A stretch of 64,000 bases of DNA from Pseudomonas oryzihabitans (GTDB taxonomy: Bacteria > Pseudomonadota > Gammaproteobacteria > Pseudomonadales > Pseudomonadaceae), in NCBI RefSeq assembly GCF_024652905.1, contig NZ_CP102428.1, positions 508,501-572,500 on the forward strand, read 5' to 3'. Positions 8,466 through 17,786 of the stretch are shown here, one piece after another. How positions within the stretch are numbered: position 1 is the first letter of the stretch; each line of letters opens with the position of its first letter. A model generated the notes under the pieces. The model saw nothing but the letters and a program-made list of their open reading frames with translations, did no database searches and was not told the DNA's origin. The translations under genes were made by a program, and so were the position numbers.

Positions 8466-8903
8466 TCAGCTGGAGGCAAGCGGCAGCGGGCGTTCGAAGG
8501 GTGTCGACAGCACCACCACGGTACGGCTCATGCCGAATTGGGTGAGGGTATCGATTAGGGCCTCCAGTTCGCTCATGTCGCGCACGGCGGCGCGCAGCAT
8601 CAGACAGTCCTCGCCGGTGACCCGGTGGCAGGCGAGAAGCTGGGGCAGGGCTTCCAGTTTCTTCAACAACGGTCCCTGGCTGGTGCTGTGCAGACGCAGG
8701 GAGATGAGGCATTCGGTGCCGTAGCCCAGGGCGCGGCGATCGATGCGGGCGCCATAGCCGGTGATGATGCCGGCGTCCTCGAGTTTGGCGATGCGCTCGG
8801 CGATGGCCGGCGCGGAAAGACCCAGCCGGCGACCCAGGTCGGCGTAGCTGGCGCGCCCCTCTACCAGCAGCAGGTCGATGAGGCGGCGATCGATATGGTC
8901 CGT
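8466..8903 (-). CDS. Lrp/AsnC-family transcriptional regulator, non-canonical start
   Basis: About 145 residues with the full Lrp/AsnC layout: an N-terminal HTH (HIDRRLIDLLLVEGRASYAD, then LGLSAPAIAERIAKLEDAGI) and a C-terminal RAM domain (GYGTECLISLRLH, LLACHRVTGEDCLMLRAAV). The HTH-coding frame has no ATG, GTG or TTG between its upstream stop and the HTH. I placed the start at ACG 8901-8903 because AGGA lies 7 bases upstream; ATT at 8922-8924 is another option. It is divergent from an EamA exporter, a common pairing in which the regulator controls export of an amino acid. Confidence 0.8.
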   Translation of the reverse strand, partial: TDHIDRRLIDLLLVEGRASYADLGRRLGLSAPAIAERIAKLEDAGIITGYGARIDRRALGYGTECLISLRLHSTSQGPLLKKLEALPQLLACHRVTGEDCLMLRAAVRDMSELEALIDTLTQFGMSRTVVVLSTPFERPLPLASS

Positions 8904-9052
8904 TTCCGTTTCCTGCCTTCGAATCGAAGGTCACTGTCCTTAAAGTCTGCTGAATCAAAGGCTGGTTAGGCCCTTTCTGTCTCGACTGTATCTTAGCCGT
9001 CCGGTCGCGCGCTCCTACAATGTCAGCCTGACCTCTCCGGAATCTCTCGCGC

Positions 9053-9958
9053 ATGGACACCTCCCCCTCGCCCTGCCTCGTGCCGCGCCTGCCCACTTGG
9101 CTGCCCTTGCTGGCGGCCTTTTTCGCGCTCTATGTGGTCTGGGGTTCCACCTATCTGGTGATCCGCATCGGCGTGGCCCACTGGCCGCCGCTGCTGATGG
9201 CGGGGCTGAGGTTCCTGATCGCCGGGAGTCTGCTGCTGGGCTGGCTGCGCCTGCGTGGGGCGCCCTGGCCCACAGCGCGCGAGACCGCGGCGGCCGCGGT
9301 GATCGGCATCCTGCTGCTTGGCGTGGGCAACGGCGGCGTGACCCTGGCCGAGCACTGGGGCGTGACCTCCGGTATCGCCGCCCTGTCGATCGCCACGGTT
9401 CCGCTGTTCACCCTGCTGTTCGGCCTGCTCTGGGGGCAGCGCAATACCCTGCTGGAATGGGCCGGCATCGCCCTGGGCCTGGTGGGGATCGCCTTGCTCA
9501 ACCTGGGCGATACCATGAGCGCTACGCCGCTGGGGGCCGCGGTGATCCTGCTCGCGGCGGCGGCCTGGGCCTTCGGCTCCATCTGGAGTCGCTATCTGCC
9601 GTTGCCACGCGGGGCCATGGCTAGCGCGGTGGAAATGTTGGTAGCTGGCGCTGTCCTGCTCAGCGCCAGCTACTTCAGTGGCGAGCGGCTGCAGCATTGG
9701 CCAGCCCTGGGCGGTTGGTTGGCGCTGGGCTATCTGGTGGTGTTCGGTTCGCTGATCGCCTTCAGCGCCTATCTCTATCTGCTGGGGCGGGTACGCCCGG
9801 CCGCCGCCACCAGCTACGCCTACGTCAATCCGGTGGTAGCGGTGCTGCTGGGCACCCTGTTCGCCGGTGAGCGGATCGGTCCGGCGGAAACGCTGGCCAT
9901 GCTGGTCATCGTCGGCGCGGTGGTGCTGATCGGGCTGCCGCAGTGGCGACGGCGCTGA
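9053..9958 (+). CDS. EamA/DMT-family exporter (YedA-like)
   Basis: A 301-residue drug/metabolite transporter with about ten membrane helices in two EamA repeats. The N-terminal repeat shows the family signature WGSTYLVIRIGV at about residue 28, and the second repeat ends AATSYAYVNPVVAVLLG. Such proteins export amino acids or related small molecules across the inner membrane; the substrate here is unknown. The Lrp-type regulator is divergent, with about 150 bases between them that should hold both promoters. Confidence 0.88.
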   Translation: MDTSPSPCLVPRLPTWLPLLAAFFALYVVWGSTYLVIRIGVAHWPPLLMAGLRFLIAGSLLLGWLRLRGAPWPTARETAAAAVIGILLLGVGNGGVTLAEHWGVTSGIAALSIATVPLFTLLFGLLWGQRNTLLEWAGIALGLVGIALLNLGDTMSATPLGAAVILLAAAAWAFGSIWSRYLPLPRGAMASAVEMLVAGAVLLSASYFSGERLQHWPALGGWLALGYLVVFGSLIAFSAYLYLLGRVRPAAATSYAYVNPVVAVLLGTLFAGERIGPAETLAMLVIVGAVVLIGLPQWRRR

Positions 9959-9959
9959 G

Positions 9960-10145
9960 AGCCTGATCAAAGTCTGCTGCGCGTCGGCCAAACTGCGTTG
10001 AAAAGGCCTGGAAGGCCAGCCCCGTCGGAATGCTCATTTACCGCTCGTAAACCCGAGCGCGGGTCCGATCCGCTTCCTCAGCCATTTTCGTGGGGCCGCC
10101 TAGGCCTTTTTGCTCTAGCTCGCGAGACGTTGAACAGGCTCGGAG
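9960..10145. repeat. Probable dispersed Pseudomonas intergenic repeat
   Basis: The gap between the exporter and yceH has no gene. Its text (CTGCGCGTCGGCCAAACTGC near the left, then GCCTTTTTGCTCTAGCTCGC and ACGTTGAACAGGCTC at the right) resembles a dispersed non-coding repeat I associate with Pseudomonas intergenic regions. No second copy lies in this window, so repeat status is recalled, not shown. The last bases before 10,185 hold the yceH promoter region. Confidence 0.45.
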
Positions 10146-10184
10146 GGCAGGCTAGGCTGGCGCGTCATCCAAGCGGAGTCCGCC

Positions 10185-10850
10185 ATGAGCCAAGCAGTCA
10201 CCCCCGCCTTTGCCGAAGAGCCGCTCGAAGCCAGCGAGATCCGCGTCCTCGGCAGCCTCATCGAAAAGCAGCTGACCACGCCGGAAAGCTATCCCCTGAC
10301 CCTCAATGCCCTGGTGCTGGCCTGCAACCAGAAGACCAGCCGCGAGCCGGTGCTCAACCTCACCCCGGGCGAAGTGGGGCAGGGACTGCGACGTCTGGAA
10401 GAACGCGGCCTGGCGCGCCTGGTCATGGGCAGCCGTGCGGATCGCTGGGAGCAGCGGTTGGACAAGGCCCTGGAGCTACCGCCGCCCCAGTGGGTGCTCT
10501 GCGCGCTGCTGTTCCTGCGGGGCCCCCAGACCCTGGGCGAGCTGCTTGCCCGCAGCGGTCGGATGCATGCCTTCGACGATACCGAGCAGGTGCGCCACCA
10601 CCTGGAGCGCCTGATCGCTCGCGGCCTGGCCACCGGCCTGGGTCGGCAACCCGGTCAGCGTGAAGAGCGCTATCTGCATCTGTTCGGCAATGCGGCGGAC
10701 CGCGATGCCCAGGTCGCCCAGCTCGGGAGCGCCGCCGAAGGCAGTCCGTCCGCAAGCGGACGCGAAGGCCGACTGGAGGCACTGGAAGCCCGGGTCGTCG
10801 CCCTGGAAGAGCGCCTGGCGCGGCTGGAGGAGGCCGCTCAGCGCGGATAG
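10185..10850 (+). CDS. yceH: YceH family protein (DUF480)
   Basis: A 221-residue member of the YceH/UPF0502 family, built from tandem winged-helix domains. The N-terminal signature [20 protein letters not shown] and the following [16 protein letters not shown] are diagnostic. A C-terminal helix ([20 protein letters not shown]) forms a short coiled coil. The function is not established. Its stop codon overlaps the end of the convergent batD-like gene by 13 bases. Confidence 0.9.
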   Translation: MSQAVTPAFAEEPLEASEIRVLGSLIEKQLTTPESYPLTLNALVLACNQKTSREPVLNLTPGEVGQGLRRLEERGLARLVMGSRADRWEQRLDKALELPPPQWVLCALLFLRGPQTLGELLARSGRMHAFDDTEQVRHHLERLIARGLATGLGRQPGQREERYLHLFGNAADRDAQVAQLGSAAEGSPSASGREGRLEALEARVVALEERLARLEEAAQRG

Positions 10851-12421
10851 AGCGGCGGCAGGGTATCGTGCACGGCCGCGGGCGTCAGCGGCGGCAGGGC
10901 ATTGATCGCCTGCCACAGCGTCTCGCCCTGCCAGCGCTGACCGGCTTCGCTGTAGAGCGCCCCATTGAGATCGTCGAGGGCAGCGGCCAGGGGCTCGAAT
11001 CGCGCGCCCATGGCCGCCAGGGTTTCCGGCTGCTGCCGCGCCCAGGCGTCCAGGGCGTGGCGGGTCACATGGGGATCGTTGCTTTGGCAGGCACGGCGCA
11101 GCTCTTCGCGCTGCAGGCGACTGTCGAGATCGGGGGCCGTCGGCAGGACCGCTGGCTGGCGGCGGGCGCGCCACCAGAGGCCGAAGCCGAGCAGCGTGGT
11201 CAAGGCGAAGAAGGCCGTCGCCAACTGCCAGCGCCAGAGTCCCTTGGCATTGACGCTGGCCTGGGGAGCGACCGGAGCCGCTACGGGCTGCAGGGTCGGA
11301 TCCTCGGCGACCACCAGCGGCTGGGCGGGCAGGGTAGCGCGTTCGAGGGTATCGGTCTCGGTGTTCCACCAGACCACCTCCACCGGCGGCAGGACCTTGT
11401 CCCCCGTGGACGTGGGAATCAGGGCGACGCGCTCCTCGCGCTGTCCGACCAGGCCGCGCGCCTGGGTCTGCAGGGACAGCCGCGGCTGTTCGGCATAGCG
11501 CTTCACGCCCTCGATCTCGGGCAATACCAGCGGGGGTAGCTGACCGGGCGCCAGGCCTTCGGCACGCAGCTGCAGGGTGCGGGTCAGGGCGCTGCCTTCG
11601 CGGGCGTCTGCCGGCGCGGGATTCCATTGCTGCGTCAGGGTCAGGCTGCGCGCCGGCACCCAGGGGGTCTGCGGCGGATAGCTGGCCGGCTGCGGCAGGA
11701 CTTCCAGGGTCAGCGCGGGGGTGCGTAACTGGATCGGCTGACCGGCACGGGAGCTGTCGTCGAGACCACCGGCCAGGGTGGCGCTGAAGGTCTGGGGCGG
11801 CAGCACCAGGGTGCCGCTCTGCAGCGGATGGATGGCGTAGCGCCATTCGATCACGCCATGCCGTACCCCCTCGACGTCGCGCTCGTAGACCTGCGGGGTG
11901 CCCAGCAGATCCACGCGCGCCTCGCTGGGGTTGGGCGGGGTGAGCACATGGTCGTCATAGAGCGCCACGGCGTGGTAGAGGCGGATGGTCAGGATGGTTT
12001 CCGCCTGCACATAGAGCCGGGTGCGCTCCACTGCGGCTTCCAGATAGACCGGTTCGCGGGCTTGGCGCTTGGCGGCAGTGGCCTCCACGGTGACGGTCAG
12101 CGGCTGGCTGCGGGCGCCGTCCAGGGTCAGGGCGGGAATGGTCAGGGCGCCGCTGGCCTTGGGTTGCAGGGTCACGTTCCAGCGGGTGGTCACCCGCTCG
12201 CCGGGCGGCAGGCTGTTCTGTCGCACCCCGAGTACCTGGAAGTCCTGGTCCAGTGGGCCGAGATCAGGCTTGCCGAACTGGGCGGGATCGGTGGTCTCGA
12301 GAATGAGTTCCAGGGTCTCGTTCTGACTGAGCTGACTACGCTCCAGGCGCGCACTGAGATCCGCCGCCTGGACCAGGGGCGCGAGCAGCATGAGGGGCAG
12401 CAGCAACGGATGGGACTTCAT
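10838..12421 (-). CDS. batD: BatD-like protein
   Basis: A 528-residue envelope protein. It has a signal peptide ([19 protein letters not shown]), several beta-sandwich repeats typical of BatD ([19 protein letters not shown] onwards), a membrane helix near residues 395-420 ([21 protein letters not shown]) and a helical cytoplasmic end. Bat proteins are linked to stress or oxygen tolerance in some bacteria, but the mechanism is unclear. ATG 12421 overlaps the stop of the upstream batB/C gene (ATGA). It is the last gene of the MoxR/Bat operon. Confidence 0.85.
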   Translation of the reverse strand: MKSHPLLLPLMLLAPLVQAADLSARLERSQLSQNETLELILETTDPAQFGKPDLGPLDQDFQVLGVRQNSLPPGERVTTRWNVTLQPKASGALTIPALTLDGARSQPLTVTVEATAAKRQAREPVYLEAAVERTRLYVQAETILTIRLYHAVALYDDHVLTPPNPSEARVDLLGTPQVYERDVEGVRHGVIEWRYAIHPLQSGTLVLPPQTFSATLAGGLDDSSRAGQPIQLRTPALTLEVLPQPASYPPQTPWVPARSLTLTQQWNPAPADAREGSALTRTLQLRAEGLAPGQLPPLVLPEIEGVKRYAEQPRLSLQTQARGLVGQREERVALIPTSTGDKVLPPVEVVWWNTETDTLERATLPAQPLVVAEDPTLQPVAAPVAPQASVNAKGLWRWQLATAFFALTTLLGFGLWWRARRQPAVLPTAPDLDSRLQREELRRACQSNDPHVTRHALDAWARQQPETLAAMGARFEPLAAALDDLNGALYSEAGQRWQGETLWQAINALPPLTPAAVHDTLPPLYPR

Positions 12422-14091
12422 TGCAGCGCGTTCTCCTCGCGTTGTTGTTGCTGGTACCAGAATTTGCGGCGCAGCAGCTCGTCCGGGTTGTCGGGAATCT
12501 CTCGCAGCCATTGCTCGGCGGCCTGACGCTGTTCTTCCGCCAGGGGATCTTCGGCATAGGCCGGCGCGACGAGCCAGTCCGCGCCGGCCTGAGCCTGCTG
12601 CTGCGGACTGGCCGCGGCAGTCGCCGTGGACGGCGAGGTACTGCTGCTGGCCGGCTCGTCCGCCTGGGCGCTGCTCTGGCTGGCGTTCTGCGCCTTGCGA
12701 CTGCGGGCGACGGCCTCGGCCTGGGCCGCGGCGCGCTGGGCGAGCAGGCGTTCGAGACGGTTGCGATTACGCAGGGCAGCGGTCAGATCGGGACGCAACA
12801 CCAGCGCCGCCCGGTAGGCGCGCAGAGCCTCTTCCAGGCGTCCGGCCATGGCCAGAGCATTGCCGCGATTGTAGTGGCCGTCCGCCGACGGATCCCGGGC
12901 GAAGGCCGCGGCGGCGCCGCTGAAGTCGCCCGCGCGATAGCGTGCCACGCCGCGCCAGCGCTCGTCGGTGAAGAGGTCGGCGGCCGCCGCGGCCTGGTCG
13001 TCGGCCAGCAGCTGCAGGGCCTGTTGATCGCGGCGCAACCAGAGGTCGTCCCAGCTGCCGGCCTGGGCGGGAGGCGGCGTCAGCAACAGGCAGAAGGGCA
13101 GGCACAGCAACCAGCCGCGGCGCGCGCCGCAGGCGACCAGAAGCAGTAGGGGCAGAAGCAGCAGGTAGCCCTGGTCGCGCCAGTCCGAGGGGCCCTGGCC
13201 ATCGCTGGCCCGCACAGCGTCGGGGCGTTCCAGCAGACCAAGGCGACGCAGGTCGCTGTCGTCGCGCTGCAGACGTTGATAGCGCCCGCCCAGCTCGCGG
13301 GCGACGCCTTGCAGGTGGCCTTCGTCCAGTCGAGCGATGCGGATGCCGCCGGCGGCGTCGCTCAGGTAGTTGCCGGTCTCGGCTGCCACCGGGGCGCCCT
13401 GAGGCGTACCCGGACCGAGGATCGCCAGCTGGCGCAGCCGACCTTGCAACTGGCGCTCGATCCCCTGCCGTTCGCGGTCATCCAGGTCGCTGGCGATGAG
13501 CAGCAGTCGGGCGCTGGCACTGGGGGCCGGGCCGAGCAACTCCAGGGCCTGGGCGATGCCCAGGTCGGCGCGCTGGCCTGGCACCGGCATGATCGACGGC
13601 CGCAGCGCCTTGAGCAGATTGTCCATGGTCGGCAGATCGTCGGTCAGGGGCACCAGGGTGTGAGCGCTGCCGGCATAGACGACGAAGGCGGTCTCGCCGT
13701 CCTGGCGCGCCTTGAGCAGGTCCTGCAGCTTGCGCTGCACCGCCAGCAGGCGATTGGGGGTGACGTCGGTGGCGAGCAGGTCGGGCGTCAGCGCCAGCAC
13801 CACCACCAGCGGATCGTTACGGCGAAAGTTCTGCTGTTCACCCTGCTGCCAGCTGGGGCCGGCCAGGGCCAGGCAGGCCAGCAGGCCGGTCAGACCCAGC
13901 AGCATCAGGCCGAGGGGCGAGCGCTGGCGCTCGCTGTCGCTGAGCAGCCAGGGTTGCAGCGCCGGCGGCAGCAGCGCCTGCCAGCGCCCGTGGCGATGGC
14001 GGCGCTGGCGAAGTGACCAGATCACCAGAGCGACCGGCAGCAGCGCCAGCAGCCACCAGGGACGCAGGAACAGCGGCAGCCAGTCGTTCAT
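12418..14091 (-). CDS. BatB/BatC fusion: VWA plus TPR protein
   Basis: A 557-residue membrane protein. Two N-terminal helices are followed by a von Willebrand A domain (about 95-260), more membrane helices near 315-350, two or three TPR repeats (YRAGDFSGAAAAFARDPS, HYNRGNALAMAGRLEEALRA) and a Gln/Ala/Ser-rich tail. Elsewhere BatB and BatC can be separate. The metal site DxSxS is not intact: the strand reads VVVLALTPDLLATDV at 96-110. Four-base overlaps join it to batA and batD. It probably acts with MoxR in envelope protein assembly. Confidence 0.85.
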   Translation of the reverse strand: MNDWLPLFLRPWWLLALLPVALVIWSLRQRRHRHGRWQALLPPALQPWLLSDSERQRSPLGLMLLGLTGLLACLALAGPSWQQGEQQNFRRNDPLVVVLALTPDLLATDVTPNRLLAVQRKLQDLLKARQDGETAFVVYAGSAHTLVPLTDDLPTMDNLLKALRPSIMPVPGQRADLGIAQALELLGPAPSASARLLLIASDLDDRERQGIERQLQGRLRQLAILGPGTPQGAPVAAETGNYLSDAAGGIRIARLDEGHLQGVARELGGRYQRLQRDDSDLRRLGLLERPDAVRASDGQGPSDWRDQGYLLLLPLLLLVACGARRGWLLCLPFCLLLTPPPAQAGSWDDLWLRRDQQALQLLADDQAAAAADLFTDERWRGVARYRAGDFSGAAAAFARDPSADGHYNRGNALAMAGRLEEALRAYRAALVLRPDLTAALRNRNRLERLLAQRAAAQAEAVARSRKAQNASQSSAQADEPASSSTSPSTATAAASPQQQAQAGADWLVAPAYAEDPLAEEQRQAAEQWLREIPDNPDELLRRKFWYQQQQREENALQ

Positions 14092-15086
14092 GTGGCCTTG
14101 CCTCCGCGCCGCCAGCGCCGTGGCCACGGCAGGCGGCCAAGGGCCAGGGCCAGGCCGAGCAGCAACGCCCCGGCCAGCGGCCAGGCATAGAGCTCGCGGG
14201 TGGGACGGGCCTGGTCCGGCTGCTGGCGGATGGGTTCGAGACGGTCGAGCTGGTGCGACACGGCGGCCAGTTCGGCGCTGGATCTCACCCGGAAGTAGGC
14301 GCCGTTGGTGACCTCGGCGAGGTGCCGCAGCATGGGTTCGTCAAGGTCGCTGGGCGTCGTGCCGGCACCCAGGGTATCCGGGTCGGCGCCGATGCCCAGG
14401 GTATAGACGCGCACCCGCTCGCTGGCCGCCAGGCTGGCTGCCACCGCGGGCGTCAGCACGCCGCCGTTGCTGGCCCCGTCGGTGACCAGGATCAGGGTGC
14501 GGCTGTTGTCCGGGCGCTTACGCAGGTGCTTGACCGCCAGGCCCACGGCGTCGCCCACCGCCGTGTTGCGCCCCGCGAGTCCGATCTGGGCTTCTTCGAG
14601 GAGGGCATGCACCGTGCGCCGGTCGGCGGTCAAGGGCGCCTGCAGATAGGCCTGGGAACCGAACAGGATCAGCCCGACGCGATCGCCCTGGCGGCTGTCG
14701 ATGAAGCGGCCAAGCAATTGCTTGACCAGGCTCAGGCGGCTGACGCTCTCGTCGCCCAGCTGCATGTCCGGGGTGTCCATCGAGCCGGAGACATCCACCG
14801 CCAGCAGCAGGTCGCGACCGCTCACGTCCAGCGGCTGGGGCGGTCCCACCCATTGCGGCCGGGCCGCCGCGCCCAGGATCAGCAGCCAGCCCAGCAGAAA
14901 GGGCAGCAGGCGGCGGGCGCCGCCCAGGCCGCCGGTATGGCGGGTGCGCCCGCCGAGGTGTTCGAGTTCACCGAGGAATTCCACACGCAGGGCCGCCTGG
15001 CCGCTGTCGGCCGCCGGCAGGAGTACGCGCAGCAGCCAGGGCAGCGGCAGCAGCAGCCACAACCAGGGCCAGGCAAATTCAAACAT
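14088..15086 (-). CDS. batA: BatA-like VWA-domain membrane protein
   Basis: A 332-residue protein with N-terminal helices, a VWA domain with an intact metal site (AVDVSGSMDTPD, Asp98) and a C-terminal helix (LYAWPLAGALLLGLALALG). TRSQ-type residues near TDGASNGG complete the metal site. VWA proteins next to MoxR ATPases act as adaptors, as in the CoxDE and RavA-ViaA systems. ATG 15086 gives MFEFAWPWLW, the family start, and overlaps the preceding gene by 8 bases. Confidence 0.88.
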   Translation of the reverse strand: MFEFAWPWLWLLLPLPWLLRVLLPAADSGQAALRVEFLGELEHLGGRTRHTGGLGGARRLLPFLLGWLLILGAAARPQWVGPPQPLDVSGRDLLLAVDVSGSMDTPDMQLGDESVSRLSLVKQLLGRFIDSRQGDRVGLILFGSQAYLQAPLTADRRTVHALLEEAQIGLAGRNTAVGDAVGLAVKHLRKRPDNSRTLILVTDGASNGGVLTPAVAASLAASERVRVYTLGIGADPDTLGAGTTPSDLDEPMLRHLAEVTNGAYFRVRSSAELAAVSHQLDRLEPIRQQPDQARPTRELYAWPLAGALLLGLALALGRLPWPRRWRRGGKAT

Positions 15087-15573
15087 GCTTGCGGATCCAG
15101 GTGGCGACGGCGTCCTGCAGGCCGTCGATGGCGCGGTCGTCCAGCCGGCAATCCGGGCGATAGCCGCCATCGACCAGGATCATGTAGCGCGTCAGACCGG
15201 CCGCCGGACAGCGCGAATCGAGAAAGGCCAGCCAGTCGCGCCCGCTCAGGGTCTGGCTCAGCTGATCCGGATAGCTGGCCCGGCAAAGGCGCTTGAGCAG
15301 GGCGTTCAGGGCCTGCAACCAGGGCCCAGCCGGCGCGCCATAGGGGCGCGGCAGCCGCGCCAGCTCGGCCAGGGCGGTGGTGCGCAGGTCCTCTTCGGTA
15401 GTCGGCTCGACGAGGGGCGCGCTGACCAGGGGCCGCCGACCATGGCGGTGACGCAGAAAGAAGCCCAGCGCCACCACGACCAATACCAGCAGCCACCAGC
15501 CCGGCGCCGGTGGCCAGAAGGCCGGCTCCGGCGGCAGCCGCAGCGGCTCCAGACTTGGCGGCCCGGGCGTCAC
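15079..15573 (-). CDS. DUF4381 membrane protein of the MoxR/Bat operon
   Basis: A 164-residue protein with one membrane helix (PGWWLLVLVVVALGFFL, about residues 24-40) followed by a cytoplasmic helical domain (LRTTALAELARLPRPYG). DUF4381 proteins regularly lie between the DUF58 and BatA genes. The GTG start overlaps the DUF58 stop in a GTGA, indicating coupled translation. Its role is unknown but presumably structural within the MoxR-VWA complex. Confidence 0.82.
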   Translation of the reverse strand: MTPGPPSLEPLRLPPEPAFWPPAPGWWLLVLVVVALGFFLRHRHGRRPLVSAPLVEPTTEEDLRTTALAELARLPRPYGAPAGPWLQALNALLKRLCRASYPDQLSQTLSGRDWLAFLDSRCPAAGLTRYMILVDGGYRPDCRLDDRAIDGLQDAVATWIRKHV

Positions 15574-16508
15574 GAGGTGTACCCCGGACGGTGCTGGCGC
15601 AAGAGATGCCGCAACTGCTCGATCAGGTCGTCCGCGGTGGACAGCGGCAGCAGCGGAATGCCCAGCCGCAGACTGAGTTCCGTCCAGCGTTCGCGGCGCT
15701 GGGCGGCCTGCTCGGCATAGCCCTGGCGGACGTCGGCGCGGTCGGTATCCAATTCCACTTCCGCCTGGCCACTGGCGAAGCGCAGCAGACCGGCCTGGGG
15801 TAGTTCGTGATCCAGAGGATCGGAAAGCGGCAGCAGGACCAGGTCACTGTGCCGCGAGAGCAGGGTGAGATGCTGCTCGGTGGCCACGTCCAGGCTGCGC
15901 TCGTCGCAGATCACCAGCGCCAGGCTGCCGGGGCGCAGCACCTCACGGGCGCGGCGCAGCACCTGGTTGAAGGTAATGCGCGGCACCTGGGCCAGGGCCG
16001 GATCCTGCAGCGCCCGATTGGCGTTGATCAGGTGATCGAAGAAGCGCAGCAGATTCTGCTTGCTGCGCCGTGGGCGGACCTCGTGCAGGCGTTCGCCACC
16101 AAAGATCATGCCGCCGATGCGGTCATTGTGCTCCAGCACCGCCCAGCCGATCAGCGCGGCCAGGCGTCCGGCCAGCACCGACTTGAATTGCCGGCGGGTG
16201 CCGAAGAAGGTGCGCGGACTCTGCTCCAGCAGCAGATAGACCGGCCGCTCGCGCTCTTCGTGGAACAGCTTGGTATGGGGTTCCCGGGTGCGGGCGGTGA
16301 CGCGCCAGTCGATGGCCCGTACGTCGTCACCGGGCTGATAGGCGCGCACCTGGTCGAAGTCCACGCCGCGACCGCGCAGGCGCGAATGGTGCAGGCCGAT
16401 CAATGGGCTGCGCCGTCCGGCGGCGGAAAACAGCTGCACCTCGACCACCCGGTGGCGCATCTCGATGAGCTCGGCCAGGCCCAGGGTCACGCCGTCGCGC
16501 TCGGGCAT
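15570..16508 (-). CDS. DUF58 protein of the MoxR/Bat operon
   Basis: A 312-residue soluble protein. The DUF58 signature is clear around residues 40-80 (GRGVDFDQVRAYQPGDDVR, then IDWRVTARTREP). A VWA-like fold follows (RPVYLLLEQSPRTFFG). These proteins accompany MoxR ATPases and are thought to be its substrates or adaptors. I chose ATG 16508 (MPERDGVTLG), which follows the moxR stop by one base, over an upstream start inside moxR. Confidence 0.88.
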   Translation of the reverse strand: MPERDGVTLGLAELIEMRHRVVEVQLFSAAGRRSPLIGLHHSRLRGRGVDFDQVRAYQPGDDVRAIDWRVTARTREPHTKLFHEERERPVYLLLEQSPRTFFGTRRQFKSVLAGRLAALIGWAVLEHNDRIGGMIFGGERLHEVRPRRSKQNLLRFFDHLINANRALQDPALAQVPRITFNQVLRRAREVLRPGSLALVICDERSLDVATEQHLTLLSRHSDLVLLPLSDPLDHELPQAGLLRFASGQAEVELDTDRADVRQGYAEQAAQRRERWTELSLRLGIPLLPLSTADDLIEQLRHLLRQHRPGYTS

Positions 16509-16509
16509 C

Positions 16510-17469
<960 letters not shown>

Positions 17470-17786
17470 GGGGCATCCTGAATACGGCGCTGGAGCGGTC
17501 AAGGGTGCTGGATTTTACTGCAAGCGGCGGCTGCCGCCCATGCCTGCGCTGACGTCGCGTCCAGAGCAGCCCTTGACGAAATTTTGACGTGCTCCTGCTC
17601 AGGCTGGGCGACTGTCGACGCGGCAGAGGTCTCGCTTCGGCATGGCGCGGTGCGGCAAGACTGGCGTGCTACCGCTGGACGGTTAAACTCCCACGCCTAC
17701 CGACCGCGCCCGAGGCCTCTGCGTGGCCGATCCCGAGCCGCTGGCCACCCGCCGCGAATCCCTGCTGCTTTTGACAAGGTGTTTTC

